Source: Cnuella takakiae
GTDB taxonomy: Bacteria > Bacteroidota > Bacteroidia > Chitinophagales > Chitinophagaceae
Direction: 5' to 3'
Length of the DNA stretch: 61,740 nt
Assembly: GCF_001953305.1 (NCBI RefSeq)
Contig: NZ_MTFE01000010.1
Location: 2,390,486-2,452,225 of the forward strand
Below are positions 1 through 7,855 of the stretch, one piece after another. How positions within the stretch are numbered: position 1 is the first letter of the stretch; the number at the start of each line of letters is the position of its first letter. The notes under the pieces are model-generated. The model had not been told where the DNA came from and ran no database searches. It saw only the letters and a list, made by a program, of their open reading frames with translations. Made by a program: the position numbers and the translations under genes.

Positions 1-1453
1 GTGTCAACAAGTTATGTTCAAATATCGGTAACACAAAAGGGGTTCGATAGGTCTTGTCTTCATAGTACAACTCGTTATCGAACCCCAATCGGATCAATTC
101 CTGTTTCTTGAGGGTATCAGCTTGGTTATAAACGTATTGTAGGTCAGTAAGCTTTGAGAGGTGATCAGAAAGCAATTTCCAGGTACTATCCCCATTCTTA
201 CTGAACCGCTCTATTCGGGACTTAACCTCAACACGGCGTCTGGTAAGGTCTTTCAACCAGCGGTGGTAGGTTTCCGCTGCCATTTGGTTTTTGATATACT
301 TTTCTTCAACTGAATAAAGTTGCTGCTCCAATTCTTCCATATCACGTTTTGACCTGGAAAGATTAGCGCGGTTATCCTTCATCCGTTCTTGTAACATCTT
401 TTCGCTTTGGTCCTTAATAGCAGCAACCAATCGCTGTGGGAGGCTCATGTACTTCAGAATTTCATGAAGCTGCTCATGTGCCTTGGTAGCACTTATGTTG
501 TTGTGTCCTTTGTGGCGGCATTTATAATACAGGTAGTACTTGCCATGCCGACCACGGGAAGGTGCTCCAGTCAATGGTTTTTGACAATGGCATTTCAACA
601 CTCCCCTGAGGGGAAGGTTGTCATCAATGATCACTCTTTCCATCCCACCTCCCTTCAACCTTTGCTGAATCATTGACCAGGTCTCCATATCAACAATCCC
701 TTTGTGCAGCGCTGGGAAAATACCACCAGGAAGATCCTTGTATGGCTTCACAACTTGGTGACCAGCATAAATGGGGTTGGTAAGGAAATCTTTTACCACA
801 CTATTCCCCTTGTGCTTTAGTCCCATATGGGCGGCTCTTTCCCTTATGATGTAGTCCGGGGTATTGGTTAGGTAAGCATTGAAGATGTATGTAACAACCT
901 TTGCCTGTTCTTCATTTATTACTAAATGGCGGCTTTTACCTTGCCCTTCGAACTTGTAGCCAAATGGTGCATGCCCATATATATACCTTCCTTCTTTTGC
1001 TTTAGCCGTGTAGATACCCGCATTTATTTTTGACGCCCTATTAATATTGTCCTCTTCAGCCAGTAAAAATTGGAGGCCAGCCCGAAAAAAGGAACCAGGT
1101 GTGTGGTAATCGAAAGTGATACCCTCAGTTGCTGATACCACCTGTATGCTGTATTTAGACTGAAGTTTTTTGATCATGGACAACGCTTCACCGGCATCGC
1201 GGCTGAAACGGTCCATCTGGTCAACAATTAAGTAATCAACCGATCGGTGATGCTGCTTGATGAAATCCTGAAGCTTTTGAAAGTCAGGTCGGTCAAAGGT
1301 TTTTGCAGAATGTCCAGCATCTGCGAAAGTATCAGTTATCTCCACATTCATCCTTTCAGCCCATTGGCTTGTAATAAGCTCTTGCCGTTCGATGGATGAA
1401 TTGGATTGCCCTTCATGACTGAACCGTAGGTATGATATTGCTTTTTTCTGCAT
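1..1453 (-). CDS. large serine recombinase (phage integrase), 3' end outside window
   Basis: Site-specific recombinase of the large serine family, which would integrate and excise the prophage. The protein starts MQKKAISYLRFSHEGQ, with the resolvase-type N-terminus and its nucleophilic Ser, followed by a DQMDRFSRD motif near residue 80. A Recombinase domain with the YIYGHAPFGYK signature follows, then a zinc-ribbon region (LKCHCQKPLTG and YKCRHKGH) and a long C-terminal coiled coil. The ATG at 1453 matches the usual family start. The gene is read leftwards and is still open at base 1, so the stop and probably the left attachment site lie outside the window. It is the last gene of the leftward early operon. 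Confidence 0.93.
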   Translation of the reverse strand, partial: MQKKAISYLRFSHEGQSNSSIERQELITSQWAERMNVEITDTFADAGHSAKTFDRPDFQKLQDFIKQHHRSVDYLIVDQMDRFSRDAGEALSMIKKLQSKYSIQVVSATEGITFDYHTPGSFFRAGLQFLLAEEDNINRASKINAGIYTAKAKEGRYIYGHAPFGYKFEGQGKSRHLVINEEQAKVVTYIFNAYLTNTPDYIIRERAAHMGLKHKGNSVVKDFLTNPIYAGHQVVKPYKDLPGGIFPALHKGIVDMETWSMIQQRLKGGGMERVIIDDNLPLRGVLKCHCQKPLTGAPSRGRHGKYYLYYKCRHKGHNNISATKAHEQLHEILKYMSLPQRLVAAIKDQSEKMLQERMKDNRANLSRSKRDMEELEQQLYSVEEKYIKNQMAAETYHRWLKDLTRRRVEVKSRIERFSKNGDSTWKLLSDHLSKLTDLQYVYNQADTLKKQELIRLGFDNELYYEDKTYRTPFVLPIFEHNLLT

Positions 1454-1595
1454 GCTGTTGGATGGTGGAATCGACAATAATGTTGGCAATCAAATCTACG
1501 AGGAGTTTTTCCGTAGGGGAAAGCAAAGCCTTCACCGGTGCCGGCTCTTGTGCCGGTACCAGGTGAAGGGGTGATATTTTCTGCTTTGCTTTCAA
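1413..1595 (-). CDS. small protein overlapping the recombinase start
   Basis: Short ORF of 60 residues whose last 40 bases overlap the first codons of the serine recombinase in another frame. The middle is a plausible amphipathic helix (LLVDLIANIIVDSTIQQ) and the C-terminus is polar. Small proteins with a similar leucine/isoleucine-rich helix often sit just before recombinases in Bacteroidota mobile elements, so translational coupling is likely. No function can be assigned and it has no recognised domain. Confidence 0.5.
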   Translation of the reverse strand: MKAKQKISPLHLVPAQEPAPVKALLSPTEKLLVDLIANIIVDSTIQQHAEKSNIIPTVQS

Positions 1596-1634
1596 TGGAA
1601 TGTGATTTGAGTTGATGCTGTTGCTTTTTAAAGG

Positions 1635-1829
1635 CTAAAAGGGCAGTTCGCCGTTCATGATCATTCTTTTGGTTTCATTATCCGTTTTAACACGCCACAT
1701 GATTCCCCTAACGATGGTGCGTGATCTTCTTTGGCTAGGTGGGTGCCTGTGGGCAAGCCTAAAACGCTTATCTGTATTGTGCAGATTTCTATCCACTGAC
1801 CGGTGGTCACGACTATTCCAATTTTTCAT
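1635..1829 (-). CDS. hypothetical small basic protein
   Basis: A 64-residue, very Arg/His-rich ORF. Its ATG overlaps the stop of the preceding gene as ATGA (1826-1829), which is typical of translationally coupled phage early genes. The basic composition would suit nucleic-acid binding, but no motif is recognisable. It lies in the operon between the ASCH-domain gene and the recombinase. Confidence 0.45.
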   Translation of the reverse strand: MKNWNSRDHRSVDRNLHNTDKRFRLAHRHPPSQRRSRTIVRGIMWRVKTDNETKRMIMNGELPF

Positions 1830-2062
1830 GCTGCTGATTTGAGTTGATTAGGAGTTTTGATTTCTGAGGCAAATTGGTTGATGTTGCCATTCATCTTGCT
1901 TTGAAGCACCAGTACTATTTCCCAGGGTTTGTACCCAATGGAGTACTTATATGCTGTGTACAGGCTTTGCGATACTGCTGCAATTGTGGAAGGCCTTGGA
2001 GGTTCCTTGCGCTTCCGTTCGGCATGCAGCTTTCCGTCTATCCACAATTGCAGGGTAATCAT
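1826..2062 (-). CDS. hypothetical small early protein
   Basis: A 78-residue ORF starting MITLQLWIDGKLH. It is coupled on both sides: its start overlaps the stop of the ASCH-domain gene (ATGA at 2059-2062) and its stop overlaps the next start (1826-1829). Composition is mixed, with a basic segment near residues 15-22 (HAERKRKEP). No domain recognised. The tight overlaps support it being a real gene. Confidence 0.55.
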   Translation of the reverse strand: MITLQLWIDGKLHAERKRKEPPRPSTIAAVSQSLYTAYKYSIGYKPWEIVLVLQSKMNGNINQFASEIKTPNQLKSAA

Positions 2063-2472
2063 GATTGCAGGTTGAAAAGTGAAGCCTGTTGATATACCTG
2101 GTTAGGCTGGTATTGGAAAGGGGTCCAGTGTAGAATTTTCCCTTTGTAGTTGCAATTGAACCAGGCAAAGAAGTCGCTGGTGGTGAGAAAGCCATCATTG
2201 TGCACCAGCTGCTTGAGCATCACCAGTGTTTTAATGGGGTCTTCGTCAATGGCTACAATCTTCTTTCCCTTTGGATAGTGCCTGATTTCCACCTTCTGAA
2301 TGCTCCGTACAACTTCAAGGTTGAACTGCTCATAATCCCGGGTCCGTACACCGGTTGCCATGTGCATCTTCATCCCCTGGCGCCACCGGTTGTGAGGATC
2401 GGTGCGGATCGTGTGGATCTTTATTCCGGAAAGGATATAAGGCACAAATTGTTGTTTGAATCCTATTACCAT
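2059..2472 (-). CDS. ASCH-domain-like protein
   Basis: Small protein of 137 residues resembling the ASCH (ASC-1 homology) beta-barrel, a fold linked to RNA or modified-nucleotide binding. The N-terminus carries the expected pattern: MVIGFKQQFVPYILSG, then KIHTIRTD, W-x-x-G and a conserved hydrophobic strand around EVVRSIQKVEI. I chose the ATG at 2472 rather than a TTG at 2538 because it begins directly at the domain and clears the upstream hairpin. It is part of the early operon and coupled to the next gene by ATGA. The function in phage is not known; acting on nucleic acids is inference. Confidence 0.65.
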   Translation of the reverse strand: MVIGFKQQFVPYILSGIKIHTIRTDPHNRWRQGMKMHMATGVRTRDYEQFNLEVVRSIQKVEIRHYPKGKKIVAIDEDPIKTLVMLKQLVHNDGFLTTSDFFAWFNCNYKGKILHWTPFQYQPNQVYQQASLFNLQS

Positions 2473-2502
2473 CTTTGTAGTGCTTTTTTGGATTTTTGAT
2501 TG

Positions 2503-2526
2503 GCCTGGCTGTTGACGCAGCCAGGC
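2503..2526 (+). terminator. perfect hairpin with plus-strand T-tract
   Basis: GCCTGGCTG, a 6-base loop, then CAGCCAGGC followed by TTTTT (2527-2531). The T-run is on the plus strand although both neighbouring genes are on the minus strand. It would stop antisense transcription, or act as a processing or attenuation hairpin for the early operon. Confidence 0.55.
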
Positions 2527-2534
2527 TTTTTGTA

Positions 2535-2783
2535 TCAATCTTCTTCAGTGAAGGCAGCCATTTCGAAGTACCATTCACCATCCTTGCCTCGGCGGATCAC
2601 TCTGGAGGGGGTGGCTCTATGGTGCCTGGGTCTACGCTGGTCCTTTGAATGGTTATCAAAGAAGGTGAGGCCAATGGATCCGGTAAGCACTCCAACCAGG
2701 GCAGCTCCGGCAATGGCGGCACGTGCCTGGGTGAGCATTCGGTCAGCCTCGTACTGTTGTCGGGGTTTGTTTTTTCTTGACAT
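2535..2783 (-). CDS. small membrane protein, hypothetical
   Basis: A 82-residue protein with a basic N-terminus (MSRKNKPRQQ), one likely transmembrane or amphipathic segment around residues 21-42 (rich in Ala, Gly, Val and Leu) and a charged C-terminus. The first 187 bases overlap the 3' part of the HNH gene in another frame. Its composition looks more protein-like than the overlapping HNH tail. Function unknown. Confidence 0.55.
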   Translation of the reverse strand: MSRKNKPRQQYEADRMLTQARAAIAGAALVGVLTGSIGLTFFDNHSKDQRRPRHHRATPSRVIRRGKDGEWYFEMAAFTEED

Positions 2784-3121
2784 ATAGTGTGGGTGAGTTG
2801 TTTGAGTTCTTCGGCATCAGTCTGGAAGAGCATACCGTTTTGGTACTTTGTTTCACTTCCATACTTCCGGTTGGCTATGTGCACCGCCCGGTCATGGTTA
2901 AGGTGGCAGCGCTGGCAGAGGGCAGCCAGATTCCAAAAGCGGTTATTCTCCCGGTTCCTATCGATATGGGCCACTGTCAGGATCACCCTGCTACCGGTAC
3001 CAGGGTGCGGATGGCCGTTCCTGGCACCGCACCATTCGCACCTGTTATGAGCCCTGTACACCCGAATCATGCGGCTAATGAGTGACCACTTTGGGTGATA
3101 ATTCTTGTAATCGATTGGCAT
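2597..3121 (-). CDS. HNH endonuclease
   Basis: HNH nuclease of the kind found in Bacteroidota phages. The domain starts MPIDYKNYHPKW and has a CEWCG zinc knuckle, a VAHIDRN segment with the HNH histidine, and NLAALCQRCHLNHD with the second Cys pair and His. Family members as I recall them stop near 100-110 residues; here the frame stays open to 174. The extra C-terminal part is Pro-rich and overlaps the next gene, so it is probably not functional protein. Such nucleases can nick DNA or assist packaging at cos sites, but this copy is in the early operon beside the iterons. Confidence 0.8.
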   Translation of the reverse strand: MPIDYKNYHPKWSLISRMIRVYRAHNRCEWCGARNGHPHPGTGSRVILTVAHIDRNRENNRFWNLAALCQRCHLNHDRAVHIANRKYGSETKYQNGMLFQTDAEELKQLTHTICQEKTNPDNSTRLTECSPRHVPPLPELPWLECLPDPLASPSLITIQRTSVDPGTIEPPPPE

Positions 3122-3171
3122 TTGGGGAGCTTTTAAATATTTCAGACTTTTTGTCCAAGTTGATTATTGCT

Positions 3172-3409
3172 GTTACATCTGTTACAAGGTCTGCAACTCT
3201 TTGATTTTCATTCTGTAACAGTGTAACTGGGGGATGTAACAGATTTTTTACTGTTACATCCATGTTCAAACATTTATGTAACAAACCCTGTAACAGCATG
3301 TAACAGTAAAGCCGTTTTTGTCATATACTGTTACAAAATAATGTGTATTCATTTTCATATAGTTAGCCCCTTTTTGTAGGGTATTATTTACTATTTGTAA
3401 CAGTGTAAC
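3172..3409. repeat. iteron cluster: 12 TGTAAC/GTTACA repeats
   Basis: Within 238 bases there are eight TGTAAC copies on the plus strand (3214, 3222, 3235, 3277, 3289, 3299, 3396, 3404) and four inverted copies, GTTACA (3172, 3181, 3253, 3330). Many extend to TGTAACAG. Two pairs are spaced exactly 8 bases apart (3214/3222 and 3396/3404). The stretch lies between the primase-helicase stop and the HNH start and holds no convincing gene. By analogy with other replicons this could be the phage replication origin or a regulator-binding array. Confidence 0.75.
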
Positions 3410-3471
3410 AGTAAAAAGTAGAAATTGATTATAATTTGAAGCTGGTCGCAAATCAGGCGGAACGGATGAGT

Positions 3472-5910
3472 TTAAAAAGGCACATCATCAGGTTGATCAT
3501 CACTGTTACCTACTGGTTTTGGCGCCGTGGCCATGGCTGATTGGAAAACCGCTTCGACATCGAGATCATTCATCCGGAGTTCGTCTTCAGATAGGTAATC
3601 TTCCCTTTTGAATACATAAGGCCGACCTACCCCAGAAACCTCCACCCGCTTAACTGTCTTTTTAAGAGTCACATGGTCAATTGATTCCTCCCAACGGGGG
3701 TAATTGTAGCGGCAGGTGACATACTTTTTACCTGGCTCCCCATCTACCAGGTTGGTAGGATCAGGCCTCCAAAACTGTTCAGCCTTCAGGTGTTGCTTCA
3801 ACAGTTTCTCCAGGTAGTTGGCATCAAGTCGGCCTTTGAAGCATTCCTTTTGAATATCCTGGCGGGTCATATACAACTTGTCAATTCCAAAATCCAGGAA
3901 AACATCTTTGAGGAACAGGCGCAGCTCTTTCTCTTGGTTGTACCTGCTACCTTCCCGAACCTTGTTCAATGCTTCCGTTTCTATGAGCCTAGGATGGAAC
4001 CACATTCGGCCTTGCTTGGAGGTTGCCAGCTTGCGGTGACTTAGGAAGGAGAGGAAGGCTGGCAACTCCTCAATAAAGTCGTCCATGATGTTTGGGCGAT
4101 CGGTTTTGAGCTTTGGGATTTTGAGCACCCAAAACCGGATATCCTCTTCGCCAACCGTGATGAAGTTGTCTTCGTTGTTGGTGATCATTACAAACTTGAT
4201 AAAGCAGTCGATTTCGGCGTGTGCTTTACCCTTACTGTTGATCATGATCTTTTTAGCAGTGGAAAGCATCTTTACCTTTTCTACCACATGCTGCTTATCA
4301 ATTTTGGCCTCGTCCAGTACTACTACACATTTGGTTGCCCAGTGGCTGTTGAAGTCGCCGGCTAGATCCTGATTGCCCACAATGGCTACATTGGCGCCCA
4401 GCATCAGCCTCAGGAAGTTGCCCAGGGTGGATTTACCGGTATTGTTCTCTTTACTTACCAGGCAAAGAATAGGAAGCTTTTCAGCGGGTTGTTGATAGAG
4501 CAGCTGCAGGTAGTCCAGACCCATTTCGAACATGGTAGTTTCAAATTGCTGCCCTTCAATAATGGCTTTGCATTTGGAGTGGCCGAAAATGTGATCAACA
4601 AAGGCAATGATAGTTGGGCAATCTTCAGCAGTGCACTCCTCTTCATCTGGGAAAAAGTCCAGGGGGCTGTAAACATTGAAGCAGTTGTTTACCGTCTGCT
4701 GGTAGTTTACGTGTTCGGGAACGTTGCAGAAGATCTCGTATTTGGGAATGTGCTGGATGAAGTTCTTATTGTGATCATCCATGATGGTAGTCTTCTTCCG
4801 CTCCACGAAAATGCGCTCCAGCTTTTTATGCTGGTTGGGGATCATCACATACTTGTAGTAGTAGTCACCAACCCGGAAGTAATTTTTGCTGTCACCAGGT
4901 ACCACCACAATGCAGCGGTTTTCTTTTTCGTCGAACTTATACTGGGTACCATTCCAAACAAACTCCGTGTCTTTCAGATCCTTTCTGCGATCAGAGTGGA
5001 AAAGGTAAAAGTCGGTGACATCACCCAGGTGAAAGTAGTTGCGCACCTTGGTGATGCCTCCAGCTGTAATGTTGAACCGCTGCGCATACTGGCTGGCTTT
5101 GCTTACACTGGTGAGATCAGCCACTATTTCTGCAGTGCGGTTGGGAAAAGCAATTAGCAGATCATCGAGGCCTTTGGGTTTGCCTTCAATGTTTTCGGTA
5201 TCAATGTGCATGAAGTACTTGTCGACATCATAGTCATCGAGCAGCTGCTTGAACTTCTGGATGGAGTTAAAGAAGTTGGCAGGGCGCCGGTACAGGTCTT
5301 TTAGTTTTCCATCGCTTTGCTTCAGGCTACCGCTTATGTCAAGGCAATCGCCATCAGTAAGCCAAACCACCCGCGACACATTGCATGTATTGATGAGCCG
5401 TAAAACATCAGGGTGAAGGGATCCTTTTGTTTTCTCCATCAGGTGGGTGATGGACGGAAGGCCTACAATATCCATCCCATGCATGTAACCCTTGAAAGCT
5501 TTGAAAAATCCCTCTGTCAAGAACAAACTTTCAATCTTTTCCTTTTTCTCAAACTTATCTACCAGCCCAGGAGGAAAGAAGGGAAAGGATCCAGCGCCTT
5601 TGGGCATCTGGTACTTCATTACAGATCCATCTTCCTTGGTGATGGGGTTCTCCAGGCGAATAATGCTCCACTTCTTTTTCCACCGGGCATTTTCTGGGGT
5701 GTAGGATATGAACAGGCGTTCCAGGTCATACACCATTATTTCGATCCCTTTTTCGTGGGGGCGGAAAATGCGCTCAGGTACCAGAATGGTTTTTTGAGCA
5801 TTCTTGATATCAGTTTGTTGGATGGCAATGGTGTTCCACTGGTCGGTTATGCCCAGCTGTGCCATCCGCTCTTCGAAGTATTTGTTCTCTATTGTATCAG
5901 ATCCTTTCAT
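3472..5910 (-). CDS. toprim/D5-like primase-helicase
   Basis: Large (812 aa) replication protein. The N-terminal half has a toprim-like fold: LTEGFFKAF with Glu133, WLTDGDCLD with Asp186 and Asp188, and KGLDDLL at 246-252. The C-terminal half is a superfamily 3/D5-type helicase: Walker A around residues 486-495 (ENNTGKST), Walker B VLDEA near 531-535, and a sensor-like MITNNEDN segment. It would prime and unwind DNA at the phage origin. The ATG at 5910 is one base past the upstream stop (TAGTATG); an in-frame upstream start would overlap the previous gene. The iteron cluster follows its 3' end. Confidence 0.88.
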   Translation of the reverse strand: MKGSDTIENKYFEERMAQLGITDQWNTIAIQQTDIKNAQKTILVPERIFRPHEKGIEIMVYDLERLFISYTPENARWKKKWSIIRLENPITKEDGSVMKYQMPKGAGSFPFFPPGLVDKFEKKEKIESLFLTEGFFKAFKGYMHGMDIVGLPSITHLMEKTKGSLHPDVLRLINTCNVSRVVWLTDGDCLDISGSLKQSDGKLKDLYRRPANFFNSIQKFKQLLDDYDVDKYFMHIDTENIEGKPKGLDDLLIAFPNRTAEIVADLTSVSKASQYAQRFNITAGGITKVRNYFHLGDVTDFYLFHSDRRKDLKDTEFVWNGTQYKFDEKENRCIVVVPGDSKNYFRVGDYYYKYVMIPNQHKKLERIFVERKKTTIMDDHNKNFIQHIPKYEIFCNVPEHVNYQQTVNNCFNVYSPLDFFPDEEECTAEDCPTIIAFVDHIFGHSKCKAIIEGQQFETTMFEMGLDYLQLLYQQPAEKLPILCLVSKENNTGKSTLGNFLRLMLGANVAIVGNQDLAGDFNSHWATKCVVVLDEAKIDKQHVVEKVKMLSTAKKIMINSKGKAHAEIDCFIKFVMITNNEDNFITVGEEDIRFWVLKIPKLKTDRPNIMDDFIEELPAFLSFLSHRKLATSKQGRMWFHPRLIETEALNKVREGSRYNQEKELRLFLKDVFLDFGIDKLYMTRQDIQKECFKGRLDANYLEKLLKQHLKAEQFWRPDPTNLVDGEPGKKYVTCRYNYPRWEESIDHVTLKKTVKRVEVSGVGRPYVFKREDYLSEDELRMNDLDVEAVFQSAMATAPKPVGNSDDQPDDVPF

Positions 5911-5911
5911 A

Positions 5912-6277
5912 CTACTCTTGGTTAATGGATGAAGCACCCTGGAAGTTTGGAATGGTCTTATTGGCAAAGCCTGGTTGATTCATCTTGTCAATGATGAGTT
6001 GAGCAAGGGCAACCATTTTACTCCGCACCAGGAAGGAACAATCATTGTCCTTCAGCGTAGTGCCTTTACCAATCATGAGGCTGTTCCTGTTGTCATTGAA
6101 CAAAAGCAGAAGTTCATAGCCATCCAAGCCAGAATAGTAGTTGCGCAGCTTTTCCATCAAGTCACCACTAAAAATGATAGCATCAGTGTACGGTGATTCG
6201 GCTGCGATTTCTTTTATTATTTCTTCCCTGCTATTGTTCAGGAAAAGCGAAATGGAGTCGTTTATTAGGTAAGGCAT
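5912..6277 (-). CDS. hypothetical early phage protein
   Basis: A 121-residue protein, start chosen at MPYLINDSISLFLNN. It is acidic and helical, with the central segment GYELLLLFNDNRNSLMIGKG suggesting a small alpha/beta fold, and ends one base before the primase-helicase start, so the two are probably coupled. No known domain recognised; a replication-accessory role is inferred only from position. Confidence 0.6.
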   Translation of the reverse strand: MPYLINDSISLFLNNSREEIIKEIAAESPYTDAIIFSGDLMEKLRNYYSGLDGYELLLLFNDNRNSLMIGKGTTLKDNDCSFLVRSKMVALAQLIIDKMNQPGFANKTIPNFQGASSINQE

Positions 6278-6297
6278 CGTTATCGATTTGAAAGTGG

Positions 6298-6558
6298 TTA
6301 ATGAAGCGCGAAGACCCAGTGGCGCCGGGCGTCCCAGTATTGGTCCCGCCATTGTTGCATTGCACGTCGGCCTTCGCGGTTAATCCGGAGGAACCAGGGA
6401 CTGATGATCTTGTAGGTTCCTGTTTTAAGGCGTAGCCAGTAATAGTACCGGGCAGCGCCATATCCCAAGGCTTCGACTTCATCAGGGTGCTGTTCCTCTT
6501 GTAAAGGGCCAATGTCCAGCACCTCCAGCACCGGGAGATCATAATCATTAAACCGCAT
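6298..6558 (-). CDS. hypothetical phage protein (86 aa)
   Basis: Compact protein starting MRFNDYDLPVLEVLD. It is rich in Trp, Tyr and Arg (YYYWLRLKTGTYKIISPWFLR), which suggests a small beta fold with an aromatic core. The start at 6558 overlaps the previous gene by 11 bases. It belongs to the early operon. No family recognised. Confidence 0.55.
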   Translation of the reverse strand: MRFNDYDLPVLEVLDIGPLQEEQHPDEVEALGYGAARYYYWLRLKTGTYKIISPWFLRINREGRRAMQQWRDQYWDARRHWVFALH

Positions 6559-6946
6559 GGCTAACCGTTTGTTTGGTAGGTAATGTGGCCCGCCGTAGCA
6601 GTGCTTCGCTTTCAATTCGACAGTCTTCCAACTCCATTTCCTTTTCGGTAAGGATCATAGACATGAAGCGGAGGCCAGCTGATTCGCCAAAGAGGTGTTG
6701 GAGTTTACGGCGGCATGGCTTTGCATCTGCCTTGAGTGAAGCGGCAAGGCGCTGGCTTGCTATTGCAGCTGCATTGTTTTCTGTGCAGATTGTGTTGTTA
6801 TGGATTTCCATAACTACCGCCACAGTGCAATCGTCCTGCACCAGCCAGGTCATAATTCGTTTGATGTGAGCAATCTGGACATGAAGCACTTTCATGCGGT
6901 CGTTGATGGCGGTGAGTTGATCTATCTCACAAGTTGTCAGGTGCAT
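6548..6946 (-). CDS. hypothetical early protein (132 aa)
   Basis: Mostly alpha-helical protein starting MHLTTCEIDQLTAIND, with heptad-like stretches at residues 8-35 and 95-120 (LTEKEMELEDCRIESEALLRR). Several Cys residues are present but no clear zinc-binding pattern. It is in the middle of the leftward early operon and overlaps the next gene slightly. Function unknown. Confidence 0.6.
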   Translation of the reverse strand: MHLTTCEIDQLTAINDRMKVLHVQIAHIKRIMTWLVQDDCTVAVVMEIHNNTICTENNAAAIASQRLAASLKADAKPCRRKLQHLFGESAGLRFMSMILTEKEMELEDCRIESEALLRRATLPTKQTVSHAV

Positions 6947-6974
6947 ATCGTTATGTTTTGAATTGAGGAAGTGA

Positions 6975-7187
6975 TTAGAGTAATGGTTCCGGATGGTACC
7001 GGCGTTCCAATGGGTTGCGGAGTTTAGAAATCATTTGTTGGGCTTCGCCATGGCTGTAAAATGTGAAGGCTTCCTCCTGGCTCTTGGTGTAGATAGGGAT
7101 ATAGTGGAGGCCTCCAATCATCGTCAGCTGCAGGTGAAAGATGTACACTGTATGTCCATCACTCACCGTGGCAATCACCCAGGTCAT
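6975..7187 (-). CDS. hypothetical small early protein (70 aa)
   Basis: Starts MTWVIATVSDGHTVYIFHL and has predicted beta strands followed by a helical C-terminal half (EAQQMISKLRNPLER). The ATG overlaps the stop of the membrane-protein gene upstream (ATGA at 7184-7187). No domain recognised. Confidence 0.55.
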   Translation of the reverse strand: MTWVIATVSDGHTVYIFHLQLTMIGGLHYIPIYTKSQEEAFTFYSHGEAQQMISKLRNPLERRYHPEPLL

Positions 7188-7396
7188 GGCTGGTAGTTGC
7201 GGGGTAAGCCAAATAGGGATTGAGCAAGGCGCCTGAGCCTGGAGGTTTTGTACTTGTATCTGCTGGCGCGGGGAACGCCATGAAAGTCCTTGATGAAGCG
7301 GTGTAGTTCACGCTCTGCAGAAATCCATAACCAGAAAGTTATGAGCATGCATAGAACAGCAAGGCCAGTGGCCAGGTACATTGATTGATCCGACAT
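7184..7396 (-). CDS. small single-pass membrane protein
   Basis: A 70-residue protein starting MSDQSMYLATGLAVLC, with one strong transmembrane helix at about residues 6-26 and a basic cytoplasmic tail (RYKYKTSRLRRLAQ). The ATG at 7396 gives a cleaner N-terminus than an upstream in-frame start. It overlaps the next gene by ATGA. It could be a lysogeny or superinfection-exclusion protein, but nothing in the sequence proves it. Confidence 0.55.
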   Translation of the reverse strand: MSDQSMYLATGLAVLCMLITFWLWISAERELHRFIKDFHGVPRASRYKYKTSRLRRLAQSLFGLPRNYQP

Positions 7397-7486
7397 GATG
7401 TAGTATTTAGATGTTGTTAAAGCAGGGGTGAGGAAAAGACCCTTTAACAAGCTATTAGGTGGGGGAGTAGATGCGGGATGCTTTCT

Positions 7487-7738
7487 TTACGCCATCGCCT
7501 TCGTGAGTTCTTTATCACGAGCAGCAATCCTTTTCTTGAAAAACTTCAGCAAGTTCATTGCTAGTTCAATATCCTTTGCCTCACCCTTCAGGTAACTGTT
7601 TACAGTGTACCTGGAAACAGTTAATTCAAGTTGTGCAGCCTTTTTGTCTTCAGCAGTAACGTCACTGCTTATTGCTATAAAGGCATTGTTTACTTTGTCC
7701 AGTTGGGTTTTTGGCTTATTTTGCCTCACTCGTGTCAT
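7487..7738 (-). CDS. Cro-like HTH regulator
   Basis: An 83-residue protein and the first gene of the leftward early operon, divergent from the CI-like repressor. A helix-turn-helix is visible around residues 35-55 (AAQLELTVSRYTVNSYLKG), preceded by a helix and followed by a basic C-terminal helix (FFKKRIAARDKELTKAM). It would bind the operators between 7788 and 7853 and control the lysis-lysogeny choice. The assignment rests on size, HTH and position. Confidence 0.7.
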   Translation of the reverse strand: MTRVRQNKPKTQLDKVNNAFIAISSDVTAEDKKAAQLELTVSRYTVNSYLKGEAKDIELAMNLLKFFKKRIAARDKELTKAMA

Positions 7739-7853
7739 GTTGATTCTTTGTTTGTGTTATGTTGATTGTTTGTTGATACGAAGTTAAGGAACAATAGTCC
7801 TCAATTTTTACATTTAGAGGAACATTATTCATATTTATTTTAAACGACTATTC
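7738..7853. promoter_or_regulatory. divergent immunity control region with three operator-like sites
   Basis: Intergenic region between the Cro-like and CI-like genes. Three similar sites are visible: GGAACAATAGTCC (7788-7800), GGAACATTATTC (7819-7830) and CGACTATTC (7845-7853, which reads GAATAGTCG on the other strand). A near-direct repeat ATGTTGATT(C/G)TTTGTT also covers 7738-7775. These are likely binding sites for the two HTH proteins, and the third abuts the repressor start. Confidence 0.6.
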
Positions 7854-7855
7854 TT

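Noticed and set aside
3075-3451. Two short minus-strand ORFs (74 and 61 codons) over the iteron region
   Set aside because: Their sequences are dominated by Val-Thr and similar pairs made by the GTTACA repeats, so they are by-products of the iterons.
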